NCBI GenBank assembly: GCA_035535995.1
Contig: DATLOZ010000009.1
Location: 124,001-188,000 of the forward strand
Direction: 5' to 3'
Source: JANYCO01 sp035535995
Lineage (GTDB): Bacteria > Bacteroidota > Bacteroidia > Cytophagales > Cytophagaceae
DNA length: 64,000 bases
The notes under the pieces were generated by a model. The model saw only the letters and a program-made list of their open reading frames with translations. It did not search any database and was not told the origin of the DNA. A program made the translations under genes and the position numbers. This document shows positions 16,387 to 25,211 of this stretch, one piece after another. Position 1 is the stretch's first letter. The number at the start of each line of letters is the position of its first letter.

Positions 16387-17307
16387 TCAGAACTTTTTAA
16401 CGAAGGTAATATTTCTACTTATTCCCCTGTATTTAGATCGTTTTATAGCAGAACCTTTAAAGAGGAGGCCAAAAGCCTCCTCAGTTATTTCCTCCCAGTC
16501 CTTATTATTCATCCCCTCCAATGTTAATTTCGGCTCAAATTCCGGGTGTTGATGTTTTTTCGAAAAACTGTTCCACGGACAAACATCCTGGCAGATATCG
16601 CAACCAAAGATCCAATTGTCCATTTTTCCTTTAAACTCCTGCGGAATATTTTCTTTTAATTCTATCGTAAGGTAGGAAATGCACTTACTCCCATCGATCA
16701 TATAAGGTGTGTGCAGAGCATCCGTAGGACAAGCATCTACGCAACGTGTACAAGTGCCGCAATAATCTTTGATCGGGCCGTCGTATTCTAATTCTATATC
16801 GAGAATAATTTCAGCGATGAAGAAAAAGCTACCACTTTCTTTGTTGATGAGATTCGTATTTTTTCCAACCCAACCCAAACCACTTTTTTTCGCCCATACT
16901 TTGTCCATCACCGGAGCAGAATCTACAAACGCGCGTCCATTGATCTCTCCAATTTCTTGGTTAAGATGATCAATAAATACTTTCATTTTGGATTTAATGA
17001 CATCGTGATAATCGAGCCCGTAGGCATATTTGGAAATTTTGTAATCTGAACTTTTGATCTCTTTTTCAGGATAATAATTTAAAAGCAAAGACACTACCGA
17101 CTTCGCGCCTTCCACGAGCAGCCTGGGATCCAGGCGTTTGTCGAAATGATTTTCCATCCACTGCATCGTTCCATGGTTTCCCTGCTTCAACCAACTTTCG
17201 AGTCTTGGCGCTTCTTCTTCTAAAAATTCCGCTTTGGAAATCCCGCAATACTCGAAGCCTAGCTCTTTGGCTTTGCTTTTGATGAGTTGGGTGTAGTGGG
17301 ATTTCAT
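16387..17307 (-). CDS. queG: Epoxyqueuosine reductase
   Basis: QueG reduces epoxyqueuosine to queuosine in tRNA anticodons, using cobalamin and two [4Fe-4S] clusters. Both ferredoxin-like cluster motifs are intact: CGTCTRCVDACPTDAL and CDICQDVCPWNSF. The N-terminal cobalamin-domain signature FEYCGISKAEFLEEEAPRLE, the segment MQWMENHFDKRLDPRLLV and the catalytic region with VDSAPVMDKVWAKKSGLGW are all present. At 306 residues it lacks the C-terminal HEAT extension found in longer homologues, as is normal in Bacteroidota. It ends 2 nt from the convergent small gene, with no room for a terminator. Confidence 0.95.
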   Translation of the reverse strand: MKSHYTQLIKSKAKELGFEYCGISKAEFLEEEAPRLESWLKQGNHGTMQWMENHFDKRLDPRLLVEGAKSVVSLLLNYYPEKEIKSSDYKISKYAYGLDYHDVIKSKMKVFIDHLNQEIGEINGRAFVDSAPVMDKVWAKKSGLGWVGKNTNLINKESGSFFFIAEIILDIELEYDGPIKDYCGTCTRCVDACPTDALHTPYMIDGSKCISYLTIELKENIPQEFKGKMDNWIFGCDICQDVCPWNSFSKKHQHPEFEPKLTLEGMNNKDWEEITEEAFGLLFKGSAIKRSKYRGISRNITFVKKF

Positions 17308-17310
17308 TGA

Positions 17311-17343
17311 GAGTTATGAATGTTGAATTATGAGTTATGAATT
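17311..17343. repeat. Family F word repeat upstream of queG
   Basis: GAGTTATGAATGTTGAATTA followed by TGAGTTATGAATT; same degenerate words as the elements at 11821 and 51791. It begins 4 nt before the queG start codon on the opposite reading, so it forms the queG leader. Confidence 0.65.
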
Positions 17344-17388
17344 TGTTATTAGTTACATCGTTGTCGGCGCTGAATCATAATCCTGAAA

Positions 17389-17432
17389 TCAAAATCCTGA
17401 AAATCTTCTAATCCTGAGAATCAAGGTTCAGA
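17389..17432 (-). repeat. Family B element 1 nt after the ruvB stop codon
   Basis: On the minus strand the ruvB TAA is followed by one T and then TCTGAACCTTGATTCTCAGG, continuing into ATTAGAAGATTTTCAGGATT. Orientation and distance match the other three family B copies. Confidence 0.8.
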
Positions 17433-17433
17433 A

Positions 17434-18468
17434 TTACTCCATATCAAACAACGTCCCCGATCTCGAAGGCGGCGTTTTCTTCAGATGCGTATATGCCAGC
17501 GGTGTAGCCTCTCTCCCACGCGGTGTGCGTTTGATATAGCCTTCCATGATCAGGAATGGTTCGTATACTTCTTCGATCGTTTCGGCTTCTTCTCCGCAGG
17601 CGGTGGCAATAGTGCTGAGGCCTACAGGACCTCCCTTAAATTTATCGATGATGGTGGTCAGGATGCGGATATCCATTTCATCTAAGCCATTAGAATCCAC
17701 GCTCAGCGCGGCGAGCGCGATGCGGGCAATGTCGAGGGTGACAGTGCCATCGCCTTTTATTTGCGCAAAATCACGCGTGCGGCGAAGTAGGTTGTTGGCA
17801 ATACGAGGAGTACCGCGGCTTCTGCGGGCGATCTCGAAAGCAGCGGTATCGTTGATCGGCATATTCAAAATGCCCGACGAACGTCTTACAATAGTGGAAA
17901 GTAATTTCGCATCGTAATATTCCAGGCGTGCATTGATCCCAAAACGGGCACGCAGCGGTGACGTAAGCAAGCCTGAACGGGTAGTAGCACCAATCAATGT
18001 GAACGGATTCAAGCCTATTTGTACCGTACGCGCATTAGGCCCTGAATCGAGCATGATATCGATCTTATAATCTTCCATGGCGGAATACAAATATTCTTCT
18101 ACCACAGGATTCAAGCGGTGGATCTCGTCAATAAAAAGAACATCGTTTGCTTCCAGGTTGGTAAGCAAGCCTGCAAGGTCGCTTGGCTTCTCCAGTACAG
18201 GGCCGGAAGTGATCTTGATGGAAGAACCCAGTTCGTTGGCGATGATATGCGAGAGCGTGGTTTTGCCCAAACCCGGAGGGCCATGTAGCAGCACATGATC
18301 CAGCGCTTCACCACGCTGGCGGGCTGCTCCCACAAAGACACGCAGATTTTCGATGATCTTTTCCTGTCCGGTAAAATCCTCGAAACTCAAAGGCCGCAAT
18401 GCCTTTTCTATTTCTTTTTCTCCAGGAGTAAAATTCGCATCGTCTGGCTTTAGGTAGTCTTCACGCAT
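17434..18468 (-). CDS. ruvB: Holliday junction branch-migration ATPase RuvB
   Basis: RuvB is the hexameric AAA+ motor that drives Holliday junction branch migration with RuvA. Motifs: LRPLSFEDFTGQEKI at the N-terminus, Walker A HGPPGLGKTT with K69, Walker B LFIDEIHR, sensor I IGATTRSG, arginine finger segment SPLRARFG and the C-terminal winged-helix segment with EEVYEPFLI and GYIKRTPRGREAT. The 344 residues are full length. ruvA and ruvC are not adjacent. Confidence 0.97.
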   Translation of the reverse strand: MREDYLKPDDANFTPGEKEIEKALRPLSFEDFTGQEKIIENLRVFVGAARQRGEALDHVLLHGPPGLGKTTLSHIIANELGSSIKITSGPVLEKPSDLAGLLTNLEANDVLFIDEIHRLNPVVEEYLYSAMEDYKIDIMLDSGPNARTVQIGLNPFTLIGATTRSGLLTSPLRARFGINARLEYYDAKLLSTIVRRSSGILNMPINDTAAFEIARRSRGTPRIANNLLRRTRDFAQIKGDGTVTLDIARIALAALSVDSNGLDEMDIRILTTIIDKFKGGPVGLSTIATACGEEAETIEEVYEPFLIMEGYIKRTPRGREATPLAYTHLKKTPPSRSGTLFDME

Positions 18469-18790
18469 GGTGCTAATTTACTGCTTTTTGGGAAAAGATA
18501 CCAGATGCCGGATACCAGATACCAGATGAATTGTTTGAACCCTGATCTACGGGATTTAAGAAACTGACTATCCGTTTCGCTAACCTACAAGGTTTTATTA
18601 TGCACTGTTCAAACAAACGTCATATTTAAGATTTTGGATTTTACAATGATGACTCTTTTTTATCTGGAATCTGGCATCCGGAATCAGGCATCTTCAGTTG
18701 CACGAAACAAAAATCATGTACCAAATTTTCACTATTATATAATAATTAATTCCGCTTTACCTTTTAACTTTAACCCTTTAACAAAGACAA
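18469..18790. other. Divergent spacer holding nested inverted repeats
   Basis: This 322-bp gap lies between the starts of ruvB and the methyltransferase gene. It holds paired family D arms (outer) and a 10-bp inner pair TTGTTTGAAC (18531-18540) and GTTCAAACAA (18607-18616). The segment after the first inner arm (GAACCCTGATCTACGGGATT) is a degenerate cousin of family B. No ORF or clear promoter is visible. Confidence 0.65.
18497..18692. repeat. Family D paired arms (ATACCAGATGCCGGAT)
   Basis: Left arm 18497-18528 (GATACCAGATGCCGGATACC and on) is an imperfect reverse complement of right arm 18661-18692 (TATCTGGAATCTGGCATCCG and on). Together they could form a large stem with the TTGTTTGAAC stem inside. 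The three paired family D elements in the window all lie between divergent genes. Confidence 0.75.
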
Positions 18791-19513
18791 ATGGATTGGT
18801 TTAGCGAATGGTTTGATTCTCCTTATTATCATATTCTCTATAAAAACAGGGATCTGAAAGAGGCGGAATTGTTTATTGACAAGCTAACGGCTTATTTGAA
18901 CCTTCCTGCACAAGCCCGGATCATTGATATTCCTTGCGGAAAAGGGCGCCATTGCATTTATCTAAATAAAAAAGGGTTTCATGTATCCGGCGCCGATCTT
19001 TCCCCGGAAAACATTCACTATGCACAGCAATTCAGCAACGATCACCTGGATTTTTTTATTCATGATATGCGGGATGAATTTGCGCATAACAAATTCGATG
19101 CTGTACTAAATATTTTTACCAGCTTCGGCTATTTCGAAGATCCTGCCGATGATCAGCGTTGCATCCATGCTTTTGCCAAAGCGCTCAAACCAGGAGGAAA
19201 ACTCGTGATCGATTTTATGAACCTGACCAAGGTACTTCAAGAGTTAGTAACAGAAGAGTCAAAAACGGTAGACGGCGTGAACTTTCTTGTGCGCAAAAAA
19301 GTAGTAGAGGGACGAATTGTAAAAGACATCCTCTTTTCAGACCAGGGTCATGCGTATCATTTTCAGGAAAAGGTGACGGTGCTTTATAAGGAAGATTTCC
19401 TTAAATACTTTACCTTTGCAGGATTGAAGATCAAAAGTATTTTTGGTGATTATCAACTAAATGCCTTCGATCCTGAAAATTCCGACCGGTTGATCCTGAT
19501 TGCCGAAAAATAA
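18791..19513 (+). CDS. Class I SAM-dependent methyltransferase
   Basis: The SAM-binding motif I is IIDIPCGKGRHCIYL at about residues 40-54, followed by the acidic end of strand 2 in VSGADLSPENI and motif IV-like DAVLNIFTSFGYFED. The C-terminal half holds the LKPGGKLVIDFMN signature. The 240-residue length and the FTSFGYF segment resemble small-molecule methyltransferases of the UbiE/Tam group, not RNA methyltransferases. The substrate cannot be inferred. It is followed 31 nt later by the ZIP transporter gene and may share its transcript. Confidence 0.88.
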   Translation: MDWFSEWFDSPYYHILYKNRDLKEAELFIDKLTAYLNLPAQARIIDIPCGKGRHCIYLNKKGFHVSGADLSPENIHYAQQFSNDHLDFFIHDMRDEFAHNKFDAVLNIFTSFGYFEDPADDQRCIHAFAKALKPGGKLVIDFMNLTKVLQELVTEESKTVDGVNFLVRKKVVEGRIVKDILFSDQGHAYHFQEKVTVLYKEDFLKYFTFAGLKIKSIFGDYQLNAFDPENSDRLILIAEK

Positions 19514-19544
19514 TACGGGATTTTTCTCTTTAATAACTTACGAC

Positions 19545-20294
19545 ATGATCTTAAATATTACCGTACTTCTTCTTTCCACCTTACTGGCTGGCCTCACGGT
19601 ATTGTTCATCCCCAAATTGAATATAAGCCGTTTCAAGATCTTATTGTCCTTCAGCGGTGGCTATCTTTTTTCTATTACGGTAATTCATATTCTTCCCGAA
19701 CTCTTCCACGAAACCAGCAATCTAAGACTTACCGGCGCTTATGTGCTGGCTGGTTTTTTTCTGCAAATGATCCTCGAATATTTTTCTTCAGGAGTAGAGC
19801 ACGGACATATTCACCTCGACCACAACCATACGCACGATCATCATCATGTGCTGCCCTATTCTATGTTCATCTCGCTTTGCTTGCATTCTTTCCTGGAAGG
19901 AACGTTGTTGATGCATCCTTTTCACACGCATGCACACGAAGGCGCACACACGCTGCTGATTGGTCTAGTATTGCACAAAATTCCTGAATCGTTTGCACTG
20001 ATCTCGATTCTTCTCTTTGGTTTAAAAAAACGATATTTAGCAATATTGCTTCTTATACTGTATTCATTCTGCTCGCCGGCAGGATTGCTTGCTAGCGATC
20101 TATTGTTTCACCATCTACAAGCCGAGGAAAGTATTTTCCAATTCCTGTTTGCAATTGTAGCGGGGAATTTCCTTTACATTTCCACCACGATATTTTTTGA
20201 AACTAGTCCCGATCATAAATTTAAGATCAATCGCCTGCTTGTACTGATCCTGGCTGCGGTGATGGCAATTGTGGCGGAGATTGTGATGTCGTAA
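19545..20294 (+). CDS. ZIP family metal transporter
   Basis: ZIP proteins move zinc or other divalent cations into the cytoplasm. From the ATG at 19545 the protein has 249 residues and about eight membrane helices. TM4 and TM5 carry the metal-site motifs (HSFLEGTLL and VLHKIPESFAL, with paired His and Glu), TM2 has HILPELFHE, and a cytoplasmic His-rich loop (EHGHIHLDHNHTHDHHH) lies between TM3 and TM4. The frame is open upstream to 19500, overlapping the methyltransferase, but that extension is polar and lacks helix character, so 19545 is preferred. Specificity for zinc is likely but not proven. Confidence 0.9.
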   Translation: MILNITVLLLSTLLAGLTVLFIPKLNISRFKILLSFSGGYLFSITVIHILPELFHETSNLRLTGAYVLAGFFLQMILEYFSSGVEHGHIHLDHNHTHDHHHVLPYSMFISLCLHSFLEGTLLMHPFHTHAHEGAHTLLIGLVLHKIPESFALISILLFGLKKRYLAILLLILYSFCSPAGLLASDLLFHHLQAEESIFQFLFAIVAGNFLYISTTIFFETSPDHKFKINRLLVLILAAVMAIVAEIVMS

Positions 20295-20298
20295 ATTG

Positions 20299-20340
20299 TC
20301 TGAACCTTGATTCTCTGGATTAGAAGATTTCTAGGATTTG
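20299..20340 (+). repeat. Family B element 4 nt after the ZIP gene stop
   Basis: The ZIP stop TAA (20292-20294) is followed by ATTG and then TCTGAACCTTGATTCTCTGG, ending TTTCTAGGATTTG. It is the left outer arm of the nested structure. Confidence 0.85.
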
Positions 20341-20376
20341 TATTTTCATGATTTTATTATCCGAAAAATAAAATTT

Positions 20377-20566
20377 GTCATTCAGGAGGAAACTTGTGCA
20401 GGCCTTGCACGGCCGTTTGACTGTTAGTTGTTGGAGTTTTTTGCAACAACATGTTTCGAAAAAAGCTATATAATAATTTTCTTTTTTTTAATTATCTGCT
20501 ATTTCAATAACTACATAATGAAGTTGAGACCAGGAATTTCTACGCACAAGGTTCCTCCTGAATGAC
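20377..20566. repeat. Family C paired arms (GTCATTCAGGAGGAAACTTG)
   Basis: Left arm 20377-20400 and right arm 20544-20566 (GCACAAGGTTCCTCCTGAAT and on) are near-perfect reverse complements with a 143-nt interior. They are nested inside the family B arms. Confidence 0.8.
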
Positions 20567-20620
20567 AATACTTTTATTTCGTTGTAATCTCAATCAAGAA
20601 AAATAAAATTATAAAAATAC

Positions 20621-20661
20621 AAATCCTGGAAATCTTCTAATCCAGAGAATCAAGGTTCAGA
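20621..20661 (-). repeat. Family B element touching the rodA stop codon
   Basis: On the minus strand the rodA TAG is followed with no gap by TCTGAACCTTGATTCTCTGG. It is the right outer arm of the nested structure at 20295-20661. Confidence 0.85.
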
Positions 20662-21960
20662 CTAATGCGCCAACACTTGCTTCCTGTGTGCATCCAGCTT
20701 CAGAAAAATAAACAGCAGGATCGTAAACGACCAAAGCGAAGATCCTCCGTAGCTGAAGAATGGTAAGGGAATCCCGATGATGGGGAAAACGCCGATGGTC
20801 ATGCCTATGTTGACCATGAAGTGAAAAAATATAATGCTTGCTACACAGTAGCCATAAAGTTTGGCAAATTTCTCCTTCTGCCTTTCTGCCAGGTTGATCA
20901 GCCGGACCAGGAATAAAATATACAATACGATCAAAACTGTACAACCAAGCCATCCATGTTCTTCGCCAATGGTACAGAAAATAAAATCGGTACTTTGCTC
21001 GGGTACGAAATCAAATTTGGTTTGTGTTCCTTGTAAAAATCCTTGTCCTGCAAATCCTCCCGAGCCAATTGCCACCTTGGATTGATTGATCTGGTAGCCT
21101 TGTCCTCTTTTATCGATTTCAGGATTTACCAATACCATGATCCTATTGCGCTGGTGCTCTTTTAATACATGATTAATTGCGAAGTCAACACTGAATACAA
21201 ATCCTATGCAAAGGAATGCTATTCCTACGGCTATAAGGGAGCTGAGGAACATCGTTCTTGCCTTGAGTTTGCGCACTGTCAGCATTCTTATTACAATGAT
21301 AATTGCGGCGAGCAACAAAATACCCAGCGCAAGATCTAACGGATCGAAGATAAGGGCGAAAATAAATAAAGCTACTGATGCTACTCCAATGATCAGGATC
21401 CAGGGAGACAGGCCCTCTCTGAAAAGCACAAGGATAAAGGCTGAGAACACGAGTACACCACCCGTTTCATTTTGTAGCAAAATAAAAATACAAGGTGTCA
21501 ATAAAATAGCAGCGACCGTAAGTCTTGTTTTTCTTCTTTCGAATTTGGTATTGACATCCCCCAGGTAGCGCGACAAAGCAAGTGCCGTGAAGAGTTTTGC
21601 AAATTCTGCCGGCTGCACCCTGAAATCGCCAATTCCAATCCAGGAATGAGAACCGTTAATCTCCAATCCTATAAAGATCGTAGCGATGAGCACAAGGATG
21701 ATGAAAGCGTATAAGACGTAAGCAAAAGCGCTGTAAAATTTAAAGTCAACCGCAAAGATCATCAGGATCAGAATGAAGGCGGAGCCGATCCAGAGTAATT
21801 GTTTTCCTGAATTAAGATGCAGATCAAAAATATTTTGTTTCACTTCCGGATCCGGATCATATACTACGGCAAAAATATTTAGCCATCCTGCTGTAATAAA
21901 TAACGCATACAGTAAGACTGTTACCCAATCAATATTTCGAATCAGACTGTCGTCTCTCAT
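20662..21960 (-). CDS. rodA: Rod-shape-determining peptidoglycan polymerase RodA (SEDS)
   Basis: RodA polymerises glycan strands from lipid II during lateral wall growth and works with the transpeptidase PBP2. The protein has 432 residues and about ten membrane helices. SEDS family features include the segment GFLQGTQTKFDFVPEQSTDF, the following TIGEEHGWLG, and the terminal FFSYGGSSLW motif. It is the last gene of the elongasome cluster and overlaps the mrdA stop by 4 nt, so translation is coupled. A family B repeat begins at its own stop codon. Confidence 0.95.
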   Translation of the reverse strand: MRDDSLIRNIDWVTVLLYALFITAGWLNIFAVVYDPDPEVKQNIFDLHLNSGKQLLWIGSAFILILMIFAVDFKFYSAFAYVLYAFIILVLIATIFIGLEINGSHSWIGIGDFRVQPAEFAKLFTALALSRYLGDVNTKFERRKTRLTVAAILLTPCIFILLQNETGGVLVFSAFILVLFREGLSPWILIIGVASVALFIFALIFDPLDLALGILLLAAIIIVIRMLTVRKLKARTMFLSSLIAVGIAFLCIGFVFSVDFAINHVLKEHQRNRIMVLVNPEIDKRGQGYQINQSKVAIGSGGFAGQGFLQGTQTKFDFVPEQSTDFIFCTIGEEHGWLGCTVLIVLYILFLVRLINLAERQKEKFAKLYGYCVASIIFFHFMVNIGMTIGVFPIIGIPLPFFSYGGSSLWSFTILLFIFLKLDAHRKQVLAH

Positions 21961-23807
21961 TCGTATAGTTTTTTATTTTTGGTGATCAAATCTTTTTTCA
22001 GGATTTCAGAATGTACCCAGCGAGACATGGCGGTGCTCGTATCCGTGAGGTATTTCTCTATCATCAGGTTGGCAATTGGCGCGGCAGTTACTGCTCCGAA
22101 GCCTGCATTCTCCACATATACAGCGATAGCGATCTTTGGATCGTTTTTAGGTGCAAAGCAAATAAACACGGCATGGTCGTCGCCGTGCGGGTTCTGTGCG
22201 GTTCCTGTTTTTCCGCAGATCTCGATTCCTTTTATTTTGGTGAAATAAGCAGTACCATGTTCCACCACTTGATACATTCCTTCAACCACTACCGGATAAT
22301 AAGAAGTATCAATAGAGGTGTAATGTTTCTCTGTGTATTCTTTCAGGATTCTGGCATTTTTCCCTTCGCCGATTTTTTTTACAAAATGTGGGGTGTAGTA
22401 ATATCCTTTGTTTGCCATGATACAAGCGAGGTTGGCCATTTGGATCGGTACTACAAGCAATTCTCCTTGTCCTATATCGAGCGAACGGATCGTAGAGTGT
22501 TTCCAGGCGAGATGGCCATATATTTTATCGTAGTATGCATTGGTAGGTAAAAATCCACCTTTCATATTCGGCATATCTACTTTCAGCTTTTGTCCGAATC
22601 CAAAAGTAGCCATGTGTTTTCTCCAATCCTCAAAATTCCATTCCGACTCGCGGTATTTATCGGTGTGCCTGTTTTTGTGAATGATGGTTTTGAATACTGT
22701 AAAGAAATAAGGGTTGCAAGACCATTGGATCGCACCTTTCAAATCATTAGGCGATGGATGCGGGTGGCACTTCACTCCTACGGCCTGCTGATTGCATGGA
22801 TAGATCGTACTAGGACGGAGTACGCCCATTTGTTGTCCCACCAGTGCCTGTGCGAGTTTGAAGATAGAGCCAGGAGGATACATCGCCATGAGTGGCCGAT
22901 TAAATAAAGGCTTCATCGGGTTTTTCTGAAGCGAATCGTAATTCTTAGAAAAATAACGTCCTGTAAGATAATTCGGATTGTAAGAAGGTGCAGAAATAAA
23001 TGCAAGAATTTCCCCGCTCTTCGGCTCGATCGCCACGATGCTGCCGATCTTATTGCTCATCATTTCCTCTCCAAATTTCTGAAGATCGAGATCGAGTGTG
23101 CAATAAAGATTTTCTCCCGGTTCGGAAGAGATGTCTTGCTCTCCATTTTTGTAAGAACCTTTTACCACTCCGTGTACATCTTTCATAATGTACTTCACGC
23201 CTTTTCTTCCGCGAAGGTATTTTTCGTAAGAGGATTCCAGGCCACTGATGCCAACTAAGTCACCTTGCTCATAGTATCCTTCTGTAGATCGCTCCAGTTG
23301 TGTTTTGGAGATCTCCCCGATGTATCCCAGGGCGTTTGCAGCGCTCTCGTGCGGGTAAGAACGGATTGTACGTTCCTGCTGGTAAAATCCTCTGCAATCT
23401 GCCAGCACGTCTAGGCCTTTACCATAGTCTTCGATGGAAAGCTGTTTGATGATCGGCACCGGACGATTGCGATTATAGCCTTTTTCCTGTTTGATCTTTT
23501 TGATAATATCTTTAAACTCATCCACTGTAATTTTGAAAGCCTGACAGAAGCGCGCTGTATCGGGCACTTTCATTTCTTTCATTACTACCATCAAGTCGAT
23601 CACTTCCTGGTTGATGACAAGCAGGTTTTCATGACGGTCGTAGAGCAGGCCGCGGAAAGGATATTTGATAATTTTACGAGTAGCGTTTTTTTCCGCTTCT
23701 TCTTTGTATTTATCGTCTACTACCTGGAGAAAAAAAAGTCGCACAATGAAAATAAATCCTACCAGGATAAAAATAAGCTGTACCACCAGTTTTCGTTCTT
23801 CTCTCAT
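21957..23807 (-). CDS. mrdA: Penicillin-binding protein 2, transpeptidase
   Basis: PBP2 crosslinks peptidoglycan for cylindrical growth. One N-terminal membrane helix (residues 8-28) anchors the periplasmic part; the dimerisation/pedestal domain is at about 50-220. The penicillin-binding motifs are intact: SIFK (S314-K317), SCN (S363-N365) and KTG (533-535). The 616-residue length is typical. It overlaps mreD upstream by 4 nt and rodA downstream by 4 nt. Confidence 0.96.
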   Translation of the reverse strand: MREERKLVVQLIFILVGFIFIVRLFFLQVVDDKYKEEAEKNATRKIIKYPFRGLLYDRHENLLVINQEVIDLMVVMKEMKVPDTARFCQAFKITVDEFKDIIKKIKQEKGYNRNRPVPIIKQLSIEDYGKGLDVLADCRGFYQQERTIRSYPHESAANALGYIGEISKTQLERSTEGYYEQGDLVGISGLESSYEKYLRGRKGVKYIMKDVHGVVKGSYKNGEQDISSEPGENLYCTLDLDLQKFGEEMMSNKIGSIVAIEPKSGEILAFISAPSYNPNYLTGRYFSKNYDSLQKNPMKPLFNRPLMAMYPPGSIFKLAQALVGQQMGVLRPSTIYPCNQQAVGVKCHPHPSPNDLKGAIQWSCNPYFFTVFKTIIHKNRHTDKYRESEWNFEDWRKHMATFGFGQKLKVDMPNMKGGFLPTNAYYDKIYGHLAWKHSTIRSLDIGQGELLVVPIQMANLACIMANKGYYYTPHFVKKIGEGKNARILKEYTEKHYTSIDTSYYPVVVEGMYQVVEHGTAYFTKIKGIEICGKTGTAQNPHGDDHAVFICFAPKNDPKIAIAVYVENAGFGAVTAAPIANLMIEKYLTDTSTAMSRWVHSEILKKDLITKNKKLYE

Positions 23808-24325
23808 CTTTTACCAATCTGACTATTGAATAAATACTGCAACAATACAATGACCAAAAGAGTAAAGATGGAGCTGAGTACGCTTCGGATAAATACATCG
23901 AGGAAGAATGCAATATCCCAGGCTTCGAGTATAAAGAAAATAAAATGATGAATGAAGATCAGTAATGCTGCGTATTTTACAAACCATACAAAACCCATAT
24001 AAGGAATTGAAATTTCTGTCATAGCATCGTAACCACCGCCAGGAGTAAGGAGTTTCAGAATATAAGGACGGATATAGGCGATCAGCACACAGACAAATGC
24101 ATTGATTCCTACTGTATCAAAAAATGAATCCATCAACAATCCGAAACCAAAAGCGATCAGCATGAGAGGGATTGGTTTGATATCGATGGGAAGAATTAAA
24201 ATATAACCGATGTATACAAAACAAAGTGCGTAATCGAAGAGTAATACATTTCTAAAAAAAATGATCTGAAGCAAAAAGAACAGAACAAAATATAATATAT
24301 ACGCTATGATGTTTCCGGATCTCAT
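23804..24325 (-). CDS. mreD: Rod-shape-determining membrane protein MreD
   Basis: MreD is a small polytopic inner-membrane partner of MreC and PBP2. The 173-residue protein has about five or six hydrophobic helices, including IAYILYFVLFFLLQIIFF at the N-terminus and SIFTLLVIVLLQYLF at the C-terminus. Sequence conservation in the family is low; the call rests on hydrophobicity, length and position between mreC (1-nt overlap) and mrdA (4-nt overlap). Confidence 0.9.
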   Translation of the reverse strand: MRSGNIIAYILYFVLFFLLQIIFFRNVLLFDYALCFVYIGYILILPIDIKPIPLMLIAFGFGLLMDSFFDTVGINAFVCVLIAYIRPYILKLLTPGGGYDAMTEISIPYMGFVWFVKYAALLIFIHHFIFFILEAWDIAFFLDVFIRSVLSSIFTLLVIVLLQYLFNSQIGKR

Positions 24326-25158
24326 TATTCCTGAATGCTTTTTATTTCTGTTTCCAGCGAATCGCGCTCGGCTTTCATTTTATTGGTGACCACGTAGATA
24401 TACGACATGGCTGTATAATCCGTTGCTAGCGATACTTTGATATTGTATTTTTCGCCGTCGTCTACTACACTTTTAATTTTTCCAATGATAATTCCGAAAG
24501 GAAAAATACTGCTGTAGCCTGAAGTCACTACCGTATCTCCTTCGAATACTTTATGGTGCTTGCCTACGTGCGTAAGCTCTGCCTCTGTAGGATCTCCGCC
24601 TTTCCACTCTACAATGCCGTCTACATTTCCTCTTTTTATTTTTGCCGACAACGGCCATTTTTCATTGAGGATGGAAAGCACAGTGCTGTAATGTCCCGAA
24701 CAAGCTTTCACTCTTCCGGCCACCCCACCGGAAGTAGAAAGTACGCCCATTCCAGGCCGTACACCGTCTTCGGTACCTTTGTCGAGTGTGAAATAATTGG
24801 AAAGTTTATTGGTAGAATTGTTAATCACTTTCGCAGTGATATAAGAGTATTGATAGATTCGTGCGGTGTCCGGTGTTTTTTCTTCGAACAACGTATTGCG
24901 TTGTCTTGATTCCTGCAGTTGGCGGCGTAGTTCTTTATTTTCTTCTGCTAAATCTTTGTTGATGGATTTGAGCTTAAAATAATATTTGATGTTGTCGGTA
25001 GTCTGCAAGACTGCACCTGTAAAGACATTGGAGGAATTGAAAAAAGCAGAGCCCTGGTATGTATTAAAGTGCACAACCATCCAGCCACAAAATATTTCCA
25101 ATACCAGAAAGAGCGTCAACGCTCTATACCGATAGAAAAATTTAAAAAGACTTTCCAT
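24325..25158 (-). CDS. mreC: Rod-shape-determining protein MreC
   Basis: MreC is a periplasmic scaffold that activates PBP2-RodA. The 277-residue protein has one N-terminal membrane helix (YRALTLFLVLEIFCGWMVV), a coiled-coil at about 60-95 (KSINKDLAEENKELRRQLQ), and the double beta-barrel domain with VRPGMGVLSTSGGVAGRV and TVVTSGYSSIFPFGI, both characteristic of the family. It lies 53 nt after mreB and overlaps mreD by a single base. Confidence 0.93.
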   Translation of the reverse strand: MESLFKFFYRYRALTLFLVLEIFCGWMVVHFNTYQGSAFFNSSNVFTGAVLQTTDNIKYYFKLKSINKDLAEENKELRRQLQESRQRNTLFEEKTPDTARIYQYSYITAKVINNSTNKLSNYFTLDKGTEDGVRPGMGVLSTSGGVAGRVKACSGHYSTVLSILNEKWPLSAKIKRGNVDGIVEWKGGDPTEAELTHVGKHHKVFEGDTVVTSGYSSIFPFGIIIGKIKSVVDDGEKYNIKVSLATDYTAMSYIYVVTNKMKAERDSLETEIKSIQE

Positions 25159-25211
25159 GGTTTATGGTGCAAATAAATCGGTTAAATCAAAAAAAAGGTA
25201 ATGACTCAAAA

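Larger units (their letters stand above)
20295..20661. other. Convergent spacer with two nested inverted-repeat families
   Basis: This 367-bp gap separates the ZIP and rodA stop codons. Family B arms lie at the two ends (20299-20340 and 20621-20661, 40 of 41 positions complementary) and family C arms lie inside (20377-20400 and 20544-20566). The middle 140 bp hold no ORF that I would call real. Confidence 0.75.
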
